58,900 nucleotides of DNA from an uncultured Erysipelotrichaceae bacterium (lineage in GTDB: Bacteria; Bacillota_I; Bacilli_A; RF39; UBA660): positions 1 through 58,900 of the forward strand of contig CACZGA010000003.1 in assembly GCA_902780585.1 (NCBI GenBank), read 5' to 3'. Of this stretch, positions 1 through 10,095 are shown piece after piece (position 1 is the stretch's first letter; each line of letters opens with the position of its first letter). The notes under the pieces were generated by a model, which was given only the letters and a program-made list of their open reading frames with translations, was not told the origin of the DNA and ran no database searches. The position numbers and the translations under genes were made by a program.

Positions 1-44
1 CGTTGGTCTATTTCCGTTATCCATTTTGTATCTTGTTTATCCAT
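1..44 (-). CDS. XhlA-like membrane protein, 5' end only (cut by window edge)
   Basis: These bases are identical to 58201-58244, the first 14-15 codons of the complete XhlA-like gene at 57960-58244. The rest of the gene runs off the left edge. The simplest reading is that the map is circular and this is the same gene seen twice. Confidence 0.7.
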   Translation of the reverse strand, partial: MDKQDTKWITEIDQ

Positions 45-60
45 CTTTTCATCTCCTTAT

Positions 61-2169
61 CTATTGGGTTAATTGTTTCAAAGCCGTAACATCTAAAATA
101 AAAGGCTTGTCGTTGTTTTCTTGGCTTATGTTTGTTTGAGTTGTATAACTCTTTGCACCATTTAAGGCTTCTAATTGGCTTATTAATGTACTATCTGTTA
201 TTTCAGTTGTTGTTGGAGTCGATAGAACATAATACACTATTGTGGTATGTGTAGATAACCAAGTTTTGAAATCTGCCACTGAACTAGAAATATCAGTTAA
301 TATATCTAGTGAATAATTGCTATCTTCTCTTAAATATGCACTATTTAATACTCTTTGAGAACTACTCGAAACACCTTTGAAATAATTTGAATATATAGGG
401 TTATTTGCTATATATACATTTCCTATTGCATATCTAAATATATTTCCTGTTGTTATAGAGTGTATTGAGTAACTCTCACTACCATTTAATACAACCTTAC
501 CTATTTTTTTATTTACATACCATATTTTTCCATAAGGTTCGTATGGTAGGGCAGTTGAACCTTCGTTTAGCATAGGTCTTACTGTAATGTTATTGACTTG
601 TGTGTCGTATGGAATATTCACTCTTACTAAAATTGTTTTTTCTGCATTTATTGTAAAACTTGTATAACTACTGCCTGCACTTACTTCTGCCAATTTTGTC
701 GAATTAGAAGTGTCATAAACTTGAATATTGTAATTACTTCCACCACCACTTACAGTATAAGTTCCTGCATGTATTGTTTTTACTATTCCATTTGTTAAAG
801 CATTTGCTATTGTAATTGCAGAAGGACTTTGACCACTGTCAGGAGTACCATTTGCAGTTGTTGTACCGTCTTTGTATATTTTAAAAGTAATTCCATTTAC
901 AGTTGCACTATACTCATTTGAAAAACCACCCCATAAATTCTTTCCTGTACTCTTTTTAATACTATCTTGGTAATCTCCTATTTTACATAGTTCTATATCT
1001 CCTAAACTAATAGGATAACTTTGGCTTTGGTATGGTTCATAAGTTGTTGCTTGGGTATTTTTTTCTAGTTGAATAGTTGTAGGTGTTGCAAAATATCGCC
1101 CTATATAAGCATAACTTGTATTAGCTGGCGCAGTTCTTGTTTGTGTTAATGTGGTGTTATTTGAAACTGCATATCTTCCTAAATTATTACCATTTCCATC
1201 GAAAAATTGTATTAAAATTGCCCCATTACCACTAGCACTATCAAAAGTTGCACTTAAAGTAAATGTATCTCCTTGTTTGCAATCATATTTATGTAAGTTA
1301 GCCCCACTTAAATTTATTATTTCTTGTGTATTGTAGTTACTCCATAAATTAGTTACAACACTATCATCAAACAAATTCTTCCCTACTACATTTATTTCAT
1401 TATCCCCACTTACAACGTGCATGTCTTGTGGTGCGTCTGGTGTTGGCGTTCCTTCTTGACTTGTATTTCCCTTTAAATTTATTTTCATTGGTGCTTCTTC
1501 TGTGTTATTTAGGGTTAGGGTTTCTCCTTCTCCTGTTACTTTCTCCCAATTATTCCATATTTTGTCTATACCATTGTTCATTATTTCAAGATAACTATTT
1601 CTTATTACTTTTGGTATATTTTCTATGTTCTTATATGTTGGGTTATCAGTATATGGTTGATATTCAGTTGCAGTTGTTCCTTTTTCTACTTGTATATTAG
1701 ATATTACTACTCCTGTTGATGCACTTAAATATCCTGCAAAACCTACTTTTTCGGCATTATTAACTACAACATAATTTTCCGCCTTTATATGAGTAGTTGT
1801 ATTTGCAGGTATTTGTACTCCTATGCTTTTTGCTAAATTAGACCCAGTTCCATTTTGCTTAGTACATAAAAACCAATTGTTTATTGTTACTGCACTTGTT
1901 GTTGTAATATCAAAACTTACAGAGTATGTTCCTGCTAATAGTGAAAAAGTGTCATAGGGTACACTTGCATTATCTACATTTATTGTAACACTTGAGCCAT
2001 TTGAGTTTCTTGTAAATGAGCCGTCATAATTATTTGTATAATATGCTGATGTTGTTATTTTGTTATAATCAAACAAGTTTTTACCATTATTTATATCTAC
2101 ATTTGTTATTGTGTCATATACTTCGTCAACATTTTCATACATTGAACTTATTGTATCTGCTATTGCCAT
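61..2169 (-). CDS. Tail fibre / receptor-binding protein with three carbohydrate-binding-like modules
   Basis: The 702-residue protein has three successive modules, each opening with a GKNL motif (near residues 29, 262 and 408). Modules of this kind, linked by PTPDAP-type segments and closing with ATxYEPY-like motifs, are common in fibres of gut Firmicute phages and are thought to bind surface glycans. The C-terminus ends in DVTALKQLTQ. The start lies just after the stop of the previous fibre gene, with a GGGGTG ribosome binding site inside that gene's last codons. It is the last structural gene before XhlA/holin/amidase. A divergent version of its 3' end lies at 58261-58900. The receptor is unknown. 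Confidence 0.75.
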   Translation of the reverse strand: MAIADTISSMYENVDEVYDTITNVDINNGKNLFDYNKITTSAYYTNNYDGSFTRNSNGSSVTINVDNASVPYDTFSLLAGTYSVSFDITTTSAVTINNWFLCTKQNGTGSNLAKSIGVQIPANTTTHIKAENYVVVNNAEKVGFAGYLSASTGVVISNIQVEKGTTATEYQPYTDNPTYKNIENIPKVIRNSYLEIMNNGIDKIWNNWEKVTGEGETLTLNNTEEAPMKINLKGNTSQEGTPTPDAPQDMHVVSGDNEINVVGKNLFDDSVVTNLWSNYNTQEIINLSGANLHKYDCKQGDTFTLSATFDSASGNGAILIQFFDGNGNNLGRYAVSNNTTLTQTRTAPANTSYAYIGRYFATPTTIQLEKNTQATTYEPYQSQSYPISLGDIELCKIGDYQDSIKKSTGKNLWGGFSNEYSATVNGITFKIYKDGTTTANGTPDSGQSPSAITIANALTNGIVKTIHAGTYTVSGGGSNYNIQVYDTSNSTKLAEVSAGSSYTSFTINAEKTILVRVNIPYDTQVNNITVRPMLNEGSTALPYEPYGKIWYVNKKIGKVVLNGSESYSIHSITTGNIFRYAIGNVYIANNPIYSNYFKGVSSSSQRVLNSAYLREDSNYSLDILTDISSSVADFKTWLSTHTTIVYYVLSTPTTTEITDSTLISQLEALNGAKSYTTQTNISQENNDKPFILDVTALKQLTQ

Positions 2170-2172
2170 ATA

Positions 2173-2934
2173 TTACACCCCATTTCCATTGTTAAGGTTA
2201 TCTAATAGGGTTTGTATATCTCCTATTCGTGCAGTTAGTACATTTTCTAGTGTTCCTTTACTTATAAATGAATTATCACTTGCAGTTGAATAAGTAGAAT
2301 AGTTATAAATATTTGACATAAGATTTCCGTTGGTGTTTTTTGTAATTGCATAAGCGTCAATTTTTACTACTCCACCTGTGCTTGAACTAGCATAATCAGT
2401 ATTTGATACAAGACCTTTTCCTGTGATTACATTCTCTAGTGTGCCTTTTGATATAAAAGCAGTATCTAGTATATTACCATAAGAACTATAAGCAACAACT
2501 CTACTGGTTAATTCTCCACCACTATTTACTACTAATTGTTGTCCTATTGATGCCTTTATAACTCCACCTTTACTAGAAGTAGCATAGTCAGTATTCTTTA
2601 CATAATCAGTTAAGTCTACTTGCACTCCAATCTTTCCAAGCAATTCCCATTGGTTATCGATATACACATATTCGGCATAGTTGTTACCTTCTTCGGTTGG
2701 GTTTTCTAATGGTAATAAGTATATTGCACTTTCGTCTATATCGTGAGTAGGTAGGGTTTGCACTATAATCATGTGTATTGCCCCTGCCTCTCCTTTTGGT
2801 ATTGTAAAATTAAGAATTGGGTTTAAATCAGTTCCTACATTTATTACACTTGCTTGACTACTTGGTGAACCTGTTGTAGTTGTTCCTACTTGTATGCTAG
2901 GTACTATTTGTCCTAAATCTACTTGCCTTGACAT
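2173..2934 (-). CDS. Baseplate/fibre protein, C-terminal half of a split gene
   Basis: The 253-residue protein begins MSRQVDLGQIVPSIQVG, which in related baseplate proteins normally follows directly after a VTY(S/D)-type strand. That strand is now the end of the upstream gene (3491-4147). Two imperfect repeats follow (NTDYA[ST]SS[KT]GGV and FISKGTLENV). The start ATG sits 8 nt after an AAGGAGG that lies inside the last codons of the GIY-YIG gene. I infer that the protein is made as a separate polypeptide because of the endonuclease insertion. Confidence 0.7.
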   Translation of the reverse strand: MSRQVDLGQIVPSIQVGTTTTGSPSSQASVINVGTDLNPILNFTIPKGEAGAIHMIIVQTLPTHDIDESAIYLLPLENPTEEGNNYAEYVYIDNQWELLGKIGVQVDLTDYVKNTDYATSSKGGVIKASIGQQLVVNSGGELTSRVVAYSSYGNILDTAFISKGTLENVITGKGLVSNTDYASSSTGGVVKIDAYAITKNTNGNLMSNIYNYSTYSTASDNSFISKGTLENVLTARIGDIQTLLDNLNNGNGV

Positions 2935-3501
2935 TTAATCAACCTCCTTCGCATATTTCCAATGATAACCACCACATTTATTTCTTTTTCCTTTTAAGCA
3001 ACTCCATATATGATGACTTATATTCAATTCTCTTTCAGCATCTGTAATACTATCAAAAGTTCTATCTAATTCAACACAATAAACAGGTGTAATAATTTTA
3101 TAATGTGCTTTACTTCTTACACCTTTTTTAAATTCAGTTGATGGAGAATTGTGTTGTCCTTTATGTGATATGCTTAATTTTTTTCTAGTTTCTTCACTTA
3201 TAGTACCATTACTACCACCTAAACCACCTTCTTGAACATTATATCCATTGCTAATTGTATCTAATTTAGTAATGTATTCTTTTTCAAGTTTTATTGCGCC
3301 TTCTTGTGTAAGATTTTCAAACAACACTTCTTTTTTAAAATTATCCCAACCATATTTAACAATTGCGCTACCTATCCTGGTTGGTTTTTTATACCCTTTT
3401 CCATTTTTCCATCTCTTATTTACATCTTGTTTTGTAATTCCTATATATTGCTTACCATTAATTAAATTTGTAAAGCAATACAACTTATAATTATCTATCA
3501 T
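2935..3501 (-). CDS. GIY-YIG homing endonuclease inserted in a baseplate gene
   Basis: The N-terminus has the GIY-YIG signature: LYCFTNLINGKQYIGIT, then R in KRW, a later E and NGYN. A NUMOD-type DNA-binding region follows (SEETRKKLSISHKGQ, then VYCVELDRTFDSITDAEREL). Known members cut an allele lacking the gene and so spread. The ATG overlaps the end of the upstream half-gene by 11 nt, and the last codons (Lys-Glu-Val-Asp, stop) encode the ribosome binding site of the downstream half-gene. Confidence 0.88.
   Translation of the reverse strand: MIDNYKLYCFTNLINGKQYIGITKQDVNKRWKNGKGYKKPTRIGSAIVKYGWDNFKKEVLFENLTQEGAIKLEKEYITKLDTISNGYNVQEGGLGGSNGTISEETRKKLSISHKGQHNSPSTEFKKGVRSKAHYKIITPVYCVELDRTFDSITDAERELNISHHIWSCLKGKRNKCGGYHWKYAKEVD
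2943..2949 (-). promoter_or_regulatory. Ribosome binding site encoded within the endonuclease 3' end
   Basis: AAGGAGG on the minus strand, formed by the Lys-Glu-Val codons of the GIY-YIG gene and 8 nt before the ATG at 2934. It decides the start of the C-terminal baseplate half. Confidence 0.75.
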
Positions 3502-4147
3502 AGGTTACCACCAAATGCTTATCTACTATTTCCATTTTTTCTATTGAAATACCATCTTCCAATGTTACATCTTTTGTTGTCCCATCTTGCCTAGTAATTG
3601 TGATAGATGTTATTTTACCTGTTTTCTCAGCATTTATATCTAATCTTTCAGCATTTTCAATAGCTTCGTCAATCTCTTCTATCTTTCCGTCAACCGTGTC
3701 AACTAGTTCATCTAGCTTATCATTAACTTCGTTCAAACCCTCTTGTAATGCTTGGGAATATAAATCATATTGTGTTGGTGTGATTATTTCTGGACTTAAT
3801 GCACCTTCTTCGTATGATCCTGTAGGTACTGTAAATTCAGCATAAGATGGACTGAATCTATTCGCTAAATCATCGTTTTCGTCAATGTTAAAGCCATAAA
3901 CACCCAACTTTACTATTTCATATTCATGCTTTAGCACTTCTGCCGGAATATCGCATTTGTTATTTATAATGTCTGTTTCATACATTTCGTCAGTTGATAA
4001 TATAGTGAATATCGCTCTTTTTACTTGAAAAGAATTTGTAAAGTCGTCGAAATTAAAACGACATTCTGTTATTTTATATTCGTTTTCATGTGGCGTATCC
4101 GAATTTTCTAATATTATTACCGAATCTTTTGTAACCTCTATATTCAC
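3491..4147 (-). CDS. BppU-like baseplate upper protein, N-terminal half
   Basis: The 218-residue protein begins with a beta-rich domain typical of phage baseplate upper proteins, followed by a helical coiled-coil stretch (about residues 125-165) and a TSITITRQDGTTKDVTLEDG-type strand. It stops abruptly at HLVVTYDR, where relatives continue into a (N/D)G-x-x-DLG segment. That segment is the start of 2173-2934, so this gene appears truncated by the GIY-YIG insertion. Confidence 0.7.
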   Translation of the reverse strand: MNIEVTKDSVIILENSDTPHENEYKITECRFNFDDFTNSFQVKRAIFTILSTDEMYETDIINNKCDIPAEVLKHEYEIVKLGVYGFNIDENDDLANRFSPSYAEFTVPTGSYEEGALSPEIITPTQYDLYSQALQEGLNEVNDKLDELVDTVDGKIEEIDEAIENAERLDINAEKTGKITSITITRQDGTTKDVTLEDGISIEKMEIVDKHLVVTYDR

Positions 4148-4168
4148 TCAATCACCTCTTTCTATATT

Positions 4169-4726
4169 TTAATCAGTAGTTTTTGTGTATTCTACTATTA
4201 ACTTAATTTCATTAGTAGAACTTCTTAGGTTACCTATATTAAAATAAAAAGTTGTACTTTTGAAATCTCCAATACCAATACCATATCCTGATATATTATC
4301 GCTCGTTACCGCAGGAATTGTATTATAGCCCCATATCGAATTATAATAATAACCACTATAGTTAATTAACTTATCAAAATTGCTTATTCCATGATTCCTT
4401 TGTACAACTCCTGTTGGCACGTTTGTAAATTCTAAGACCTTCCTATAAATAGGTTTCCCATCTATCCATTTTCCTACTATACTTTCTGTTGTCGAATAAA
4501 CATCTAATACTTTATCATCAACATATTCTTTAATGACTTTATTCTCAACTGTATTTCTACTACTATCGCTCATTTCCATATCAGGCGTACCACTTGTCGG
4601 GATTCTATCCGTTCCATAATCTACATATGTTTTTCCATCACCCGTTACAATAAAAGCACCATCTTCTATATCAATCGAATTAATATTAGCTGAATCTTCT
4701 ATTCTTTTAAAATTAACACTAGCCAT
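4169..4726 (-). CDS. Tail/receptor-binding protein
   Basis: I chose the start at MASVNF, which follows GGGAGG by a normal distance; an upstream in-frame start has no ribosome binding site. The C-terminal half holds VGKWIDGKPIYRKVLEF, a motif widely seen at the tips of Firmicute phage tail proteins. The product is 185 residues. Its ATG overlaps the stop of the preceding gene. It probably belongs to the adsorption apparatus. Confidence 0.6.
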   Translation of the reverse strand: MASVNFKRIEDSANINSIDIEDGAFIVTGDGKTYVDYGTDRIPTSGTPDMEMSDSSRNTVENKVIKEYVDDKVLDVYSTTESIVGKWIDGKPIYRKVLEFTNVPTGVVQRNHGISNFDKLINYSGYYYNSIWGYNTIPAVTSDNISGYGIGIGDFKSTTFYFNIGNLRSSTNEIKLIVEYTKTTD

Positions 4727-5526
4727 TAATATTCCTCCCATTCGGTATAATTTTGCTTGTTCCAATCTATTTCAGAAATAACACTATTCCATATCGTCAT
4801 TATATCTAGATCGTCAAAGTTTATTAAGTTCAAGTCAGTTAACCATCTATTTAAGTCGCTATATGAAATATTTCTAACATTGACGTTATAATTGTAATTG
4901 TTTAAACTTGATGTTGGCAACCAGTCTTTTGTGGTTATCCAACCTCTTGGCTTATAATAGTAATAACCAATGTTCTTTATACCATGCTCAATATTTTCTA
5001 TTTTTTGCATTGATAATATCTCGTTATCTACCCAAACATGTTTTTCATAATTAGGTATAATATATTCATTGTCGTAAATTTTTATATATTGATAAAACAT
5101 ATCCGAACTATCTATACTCGTTACAATGCCAAAATCATTTGGTAATTTAAATTTAGTGTAATTTAAATAAGGATCATTGTCAGAATCAGATTTGGCGTAA
5201 AGATATATGGACCGATTGTTATATCTTAAATAAATAAATCTTCTATTGTTACTTGTATTGTATATATATGCTATTCTTATATCATCATTGATTGTTATTA
5301 TTTCAATTCTATTTGTATTCGTTATATTTTCATAAGAATCTCTGGGAAAAGACATATATAACGTTTTACCACTAAGATTATCACCAACTTGGATGTTTCG
5401 TAAAGGAGATTGTGCATCATCAAATACTTTTTCTTGTATTTGATTTGTTACATAATCTATTTGATTTTCGAAATCATTTAAGTAACTTGTTATTAAGTAC
5501 ATATTACTATCATAATTATTATTCAT
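4726..5526 (-). CDS. Tail protein, function unknown
   Basis: 266 residues, rich in Tyr, Asn and Asp, with no motif I can name. It lies between the baseplate protein and the tip protein, is translationally coupled to the latter, and ends in a helical WNSVISEIDW segment. Its position suggests a structural or adsorption role. Confidence 0.5.
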   Translation of the reverse strand: MNNNYDSNMYLITSYLNDFENQIDYVTNQIQEKVFDDAQSPLRNIQVGDNLSGKTLYMSFPRDSYENITNTNRIEIITINDDIRIAYIYNTSNNRRFIYLRYNNRSIYLYAKSDSDNDPYLNYTKFKLPNDFGIVTSIDSSDMFYQYIKIYDNEYIIPNYEKHVWVDNEILSMQKIENIEHGIKNIGYYYYKPRGWITTKDWLPTSSLNNYNYNVNVRNISYSDLNRWLTDLNLINFDDLDIMTIWNSVISEIDWNKQNYTEWEEY

Positions 5527-5576
5527 ATTATTTTATCTCCTTTACTATTATACCATATTTGTGTGTTTTTTTCAAA

Positions 5577-7409
5577 TTAGTTACCTCTTGCCTCTATATT
5601 GCATTGTAGACCACCATCGAACGTAAAGTCTTGTCTAGTAATTATTACATTTTTATAACCATCACTATTATCAACATAACGTGTTTGTACAGCTATTGTA
5701 TCACCAACTTCTAAACTAGGGTCGCCTATAGTTTCCATAGTTATTTTATATTTACTATCCTCGGTCAAGTAATATTCAATACTTGAATCTATTGAACTAT
5801 CTCTTGCGTCAAAATATTTCGAAAAGTCTAACGATAAGATATCACCTAATGCTAAATCATTACTTCTACTATGTACCTTAGTTGGTGGATCATCGTATAT
5901 GTAGCCACTATAATTTATAGACACCGTATCTCCAACATGTCCACTAAATTTAACGTATATCATGTAATAATTTTTATCTATTAATGTTGCTGTAGCACCA
6001 CCCGTACTAGTATAATTAAATGTACTACTATTGTAGTTGGTGTGTTTATTTAGATGATACCAGACATATTCTTCTTCGGCTTTTAATACATATGTATCTT
6101 CGACAACAGCTTCTATTGTACTAGAGCTTCTATTGAAAGAACTTATATCGGTTACTTCTACTGTTTTTATAACGGATTTAGTTTCATATTTAACATCAGA
6201 CCTAAGTTCGTTTCTTGATATATAATCTACTATCTCATCGCTCAAATTATCTTCCGTTGCCACATTATACCGTGTAATACGAAACTTTCTTTTATTATAT
6301 GACGCACTATTTGGATCATACCACATTATTTGAAAAGGCATTTGTGCTTGAATCCAGTTCAACAAGTTTGTGTCTTGTAGATAATTATTGTTATATGTTC
6401 CGCTGACAAACTGAAAAGAATAACCAGTCATGGTCCTAAAATAATTAGCAATCTGTGTTCCAGTAAAGGTACTCCTTAAAAATGTTCCGTCACTACTAAT
6501 GGTTGTGTTCTTTAACAAACCCATCAAACTCTGTCCGTTTATACTAACGTTTCCGTCAACATCACTAGACCAATCACTAATATAAAAAACCCCCATAGGT
6601 ACATACTCTATACCGTTTGTCTCTGTTAATATTCCAATATAAGGTTTCATTGTGGCGTCTGATGTCAAATATCGTACTATACTTGTTGGATTTATTGGGT
6701 CAAATCTATTACCACCATTCTGACTTGGATAATTGTTTAATTTTACTGAACACGTATTTATTGGTAATTCTTCTACCAATAAATCTATTTCTTCTGACAC
6801 ATCAAAACTAACTAGTTGATCGCCATCATATAAATCGCTTAAATTAAAGTCAACACTCGCTATTCTCAATCTATTGTTAGGGTATTCAACATTTATTATA
6901 CGTATTGATATTTCTGATATGTTTTCCTCACTTGGAAATGTTCGCTGGTATGTTAACAAAGAATTGTCTCTAACATAATCAGTATATATTATTTCACCAT
7001 CATAAACGTAGTCAACATCAAAATCAAATGGTAAATTATCTTTGAAGTAAATGGTTATACCTTTTACGGGCTTATCGTCAGAATCGTTAACGATTGTTAT
7101 TTCCGTATCACTTATATCATTAAAAACATCTTCTGTAATTATACCAGCATCAATTTTGATATTTTCATTCCACACCATAAACGAACCATCTAATAAAGTA
7201 TAATTTGATTCCAATGTAGCATATTTAGGCATTATTTTCTTGTTTGCAAATAATCCAGAACCATCATCTACAACCATCTCTGACAATTGCGGTAGTTTTG
7301 TTGCAACCAAAGAATATTCTTCATGTTGATACTCGACATCCACATATCCATAAATGTTCCTGTTTGGTTCCTTTATTGCTTTTTTAAAACTTTCACTAAC
7401 ACTTATCAT
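5577..7409 (-). CDS. Tail-associated baseplate protein (Tal-like)
   Basis: 610 residues starting MISVSESFKKAIKEPNRNIYGYVDVEY, the usual opening of Firmicute phage tail-tip hub proteins. It is beta-rich, with no obvious peptidase or lysozyme motif, so it is probably the structural hub only. It overlaps the stop of 7409-7792 and follows tape measure and distal tail, the usual gene order. Confidence 0.65.
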   Translation of the reverse strand: MISVSESFKKAIKEPNRNIYGYVDVEYQHEEYSLVATKLPQLSEMVVDDGSGLFANKKIMPKYATLESNYTLLDGSFMVWNENIKIDAGIITEDVFNDISDTEITIVNDSDDKPVKGITIYFKDNLPFDFDVDYVYDGEIIYTDYVRDNSLLTYQRTFPSEENISEISIRIINVEYPNNRLRIASVDFNLSDLYDGDQLVSFDVSEEIDLLVEELPINTCSVKLNNYPSQNGGNRFDPINPTSIVRYLTSDATMKPYIGILTETNGIEYVPMGVFYISDWSSDVDGNVSINGQSLMGLLKNTTISSDGTFLRSTFTGTQIANYFRTMTGYSFQFVSGTYNNNYLQDTNLLNWIQAQMPFQIMWYDPNSASYNKRKFRITRYNVATEDNLSDEIVDYISRNELRSDVKYETKSVIKTVEVTDISSFNRSSSTIEAVVEDTYVLKAEEEYVWYHLNKHTNYNSSTFNYTSTGGATATLIDKNYYMIYVKFSGHVGDTVSINYSGYIYDDPPTKVHSRSNDLALGDILSLDFSKYFDARDSSIDSSIEYYLTEDSKYKITMETIGDPSLEVGDTIAVQTRYVDNSDGYKNVIITRQDFTFDGGLQCNIEARGN

Positions 7410-7792
7410 TAATATTCTATAAAATCAGCGGTAACATCGGTTCTTAATGTCAATTCGTAAGTCTGTGGGCTAACAAATCTAGTTCTACCATCAACTGGAC
7501 CGACATAACACTTAATTTCCTTTCTTTGTGAATAATTATCCGTATAGCGTAGATAAATATAATCATGATCATATAACCATTGTAATAATGCCATTTCATC
7601 CTTGTTCAATCTGTTCCAACCACATGTTATTTTTGCTCGATTACGTCTTACAATATCACGATGTAAATAACCTAGACTATCTTGATATGATCGTTCTAGA
7701 TGTGTGTAGGTTGGAGAATAATTATCGGGAGAAGGAGTTGGAAGTTCTATCCAACTCTGTTTATTATCAACACTTGCTTCTAATAAAGCCAT
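7409..7792 (-). CDS. Distal tail / tail completion protein
   Basis: 127 residues located between tape measure and tail hub, the usual place of a distal tail (Dit-like) gene. It is much shorter than classical Dit proteins, so it may supply only the ring domain. The call rests on position. Confidence 0.45.
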   Translation of the reverse strand: MALLEASVDNKQSWIELPTPSPDNYSPTYTHLERSYQDSLGYLHRDIVRRNRAKITCGWNRLNKDEMALLQWLYDHDYIYLRYTDNYSQRKEIKCYVGPVDGRTRFVSPQTYELTLRTDVTADFIEY

Positions 7793-7796
7793 ATTA

Positions 7797-10091
7797 TCAA
7801 CTCCTTACCATAACAGAAGATTTGTTTTTGTTCTTATCAATTTCTCGCATATCGTTGTATATACCTTCGGCGACTCTTTTGCCATCCATATTGACTTCTA
7901 TAGGTCTCTCTGCATAACTTAACATACTTGCGTTTAAGGATACTAACAAATCAATTATTTGTTTATTATCATTACCATTATCATACCCATTAGCGTTTGG
8001 ATTATATCGTTTCGGTGTAACCATTTCACCTTCATGTAAGTGATACAATCCCTCGCTTTCAATATAAGGTGTACCTGTTTCTAGCATTGGTATCTTTGGT
8101 ATCTTGACTGTACTCAAAGACCAATTCTTACCAGAAACCTTACCAAGCGCTACAATCAACCCTCTAAGTGGAAATAATATAATGTTTATAGCATCAATCA
8201 AAAGATTAACTATCACCGCAAAGACGGTGTATATAGCCTTTCCTAAAGTGGTAAAGAAAGCCTTTAAAGCGTTTCCAACGGTTTTCATGTTTTTGCCCAA
8301 TAATATTATTGCACCTATAACCAAGCCTATAGTCAATACAATCAGTGTTAATGGTGATGATAACAACGCACTTAATGCTAAACCAGCGTTCATAAGACCA
8401 ATTGCCAATGTTACAGCACCAATAGCTAACGCAATACCCTCTATAATACTAGCCGTACTTTCTCCGAATATACTCTCTAAAAGTGTATCGATACCTTTAA
8501 AAGCACTTCTCATGGCTTCTAACACTGCATCCGCTATTTCTGCCCATTGTATATTAACTAAGAATGTTTTAATACTTTCTCCTATACCTTCCCAATCAAC
8601 ACTTACCAAGAAAAGTTTTATTCCATTAAATATGCCAACAACACCATCGGATATTGTCGTAGCCAACATTTCCCAATCAATACTCGTAAACGCACCAGAA
8701 ACAGCTCTTCCTAATCCAGCACCAAATCTTATAAATGAAAATTTTTCAACGAAACCATACGCAAAGTTAATCGCAGTATTAATGCCATTGCCGAGCGTTG
8801 TCCCTAATTGTGTCCAATTTAATTCGAATAGCCCGTTTAAAAAGTCCGCAATATTATAACCAAGCGCTTGGAAGTTCTTTTGAATAGAGTCCCATTGTAT
8901 ATCACTCAACAAACCATTAATGGCGTCGGCGATATCTTCTCCGACTTCATGCCATTTACCTTCTTTTAAATGAGCCAATATATCGTCTAACAATTTAAAA
9001 GATTTTACACTATCATCTATCTTTATCTGACTGGCGGGAGACGAAGCACTTTCTGTTGGCAAGTTTGTAATTTCATCCATTCCCAATAATCCACGTTGTG
9101 CGTTTGCTGCTGCTTTTGAAGATTTTGCTTGTGTATCTAACGCTTTTGCGTTAGCTCTAGCAACCAAATCTATACCAGTCAAAGCGCTTACAAATTGTGC
9201 AACATAATTTGTAGCCATCGCAAACAATCTCGCAACAAATTCAATAGCTGGTGCTAATAAAGAACCTAACATATTCCAAGAATTGGTTAGAGACTCTTGT
9301 AATTCACTATCAAAAGATAAATATGAATTTACAGCCTTTGTTAACACAGACATTGCTGTTCTAACCCCAATTAGACCAAGCGCCAACTTTTTTATTTTAC
9401 GCAAGCTACTATCAATTCCATTGCTCAAACTTTTAGTGAAGTTTTCAACCCCTCTAGTTTTAAACATTCCTTTAAAATTATTAGCCCATTCTTTCGTACT
9501 TTTATCTGGTTTTTGAGAGCCTCCGCCACCAGAACCACCACTTGTACCTGTTTTGTTTTGAAGTCTTAGTATTTCTCTCAACCTTTGAATAAGTCCGTTT
9601 GCTTCGCTACTAGATTCTTTTAGACCCTTTTCTAAGTTATCAATAGCTGGTGAGCCTTCTTCACTTTTTTGTGACTCTATTGTGTTTTTTAAATATTCTT
9701 GTAGTTCGTCTATAAGTTCTTTTTCTCTGTCTAGTTTTTCTTGTGTAATAAAAATATCCGCAGTAGGGTCACCTGTCCCTAAACCTAAATCTTGTGTTGG
9801 ATTATAAAAAACTGACGACATGCCAGCTGGTCTTTGTGAAAAGGCTTTTGCTTGTCTTTCATATTCACTTGTTAAACTTTCTATTTCTTTTTTCAAATCT
9901 TCTGCTTTCATTTTAGAAGCAGAGAAATTAGAGTTGATATTATTGGTTGCGTTTGTGACGTTTTTCATACTATTAGCAACTTTATTTGTAGCATTATCGT
10001 ATTGTTGCCATGAATGTATCGCGTTTTTCAGATTGTTTGTCATTTTATCCGTAACACTTTTTAAGTATAGTGTTATGGTATCCAAATCCAT
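7797..10091 (-). CDS. Tail tape measure protein
   Basis: 764 residues from the ATG preceded by GAGGTGATT; an upstream in-frame start lacks a ribosome binding site. The N-terminal third is charged and coiled-coil with Asn/Thr-rich repeats. A Gly/Ser linker lies near residues 190-205. The middle and C-terminal parts hold hydrophobic helices typical of tape measures, including a long one around TIIVLTIGLVIGAIILLG-like sequence. Length sets tail length; at about 1.5 Å per residue this would be roughly 110-115 nm. Confidence 0.85.
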   Translation of the reverse strand: MDLDTITLYLKSVTDKMTNNLKNAIHSWQQYDNATNKVANSMKNVTNATNNINSNFSASKMKAEDLKKEIESLTSEYERQAKAFSQRPAGMSSVFYNPTQDLGLGTGDPTADIFITQEKLDREKELIDELQEYLKNTIESQKSEEGSPAIDNLEKGLKESSSEANGLIQRLREILRLQNKTGTSGGSGGGGSQKPDKSTKEWANNFKGMFKTRGVENFTKSLSNGIDSSLRKIKKLALGLIGVRTAMSVLTKAVNSYLSFDSELQESLTNSWNMLGSLLAPAIEFVARLFAMATNYVAQFVSALTGIDLVARANAKALDTQAKSSKAAANAQRGLLGMDEITNLPTESASSPASQIKIDDSVKSFKLLDDILAHLKEGKWHEVGEDIADAINGLLSDIQWDSIQKNFQALGYNIADFLNGLFELNWTQLGTTLGNGINTAINFAYGFVEKFSFIRFGAGLGRAVSGAFTSIDWEMLATTISDGVVGIFNGIKLFLVSVDWEGIGESIKTFLVNIQWAEIADAVLEAMRSAFKGIDTLLESIFGESTASIIEGIALAIGAVTLAIGLMNAGLALSALLSSPLTLIVLTIGLVIGAIILLGKNMKTVGNALKAFFTTLGKAIYTVFAVIVNLLIDAINIILFPLRGLIVALGKVSGKNWSLSTVKIPKIPMLETGTPYIESEGLYHLHEGEMVTPKRYNPNANGYDNGNDNKQIIDLLVSLNASMLSYAERPIEVNMDGKRVAEGIYNDMREIDKNKNKSSVMVRS

Positions 10092-10095
10092 ATAA

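Noticed and set aside
1..99. Biological direct terminal repeat
   Set aside because: The 99-base identity continues into a divergent fibre version, and the repeat lies inside ordinary genes; circular overlap of the assembly is simpler.
61..2169. Diversity-generating retroelement acting on the tail fibre
   Set aside because: Two fibre versions exist, but no reverse transcriptase gene or template repeat is visible, and the differences are not adenine-specific.
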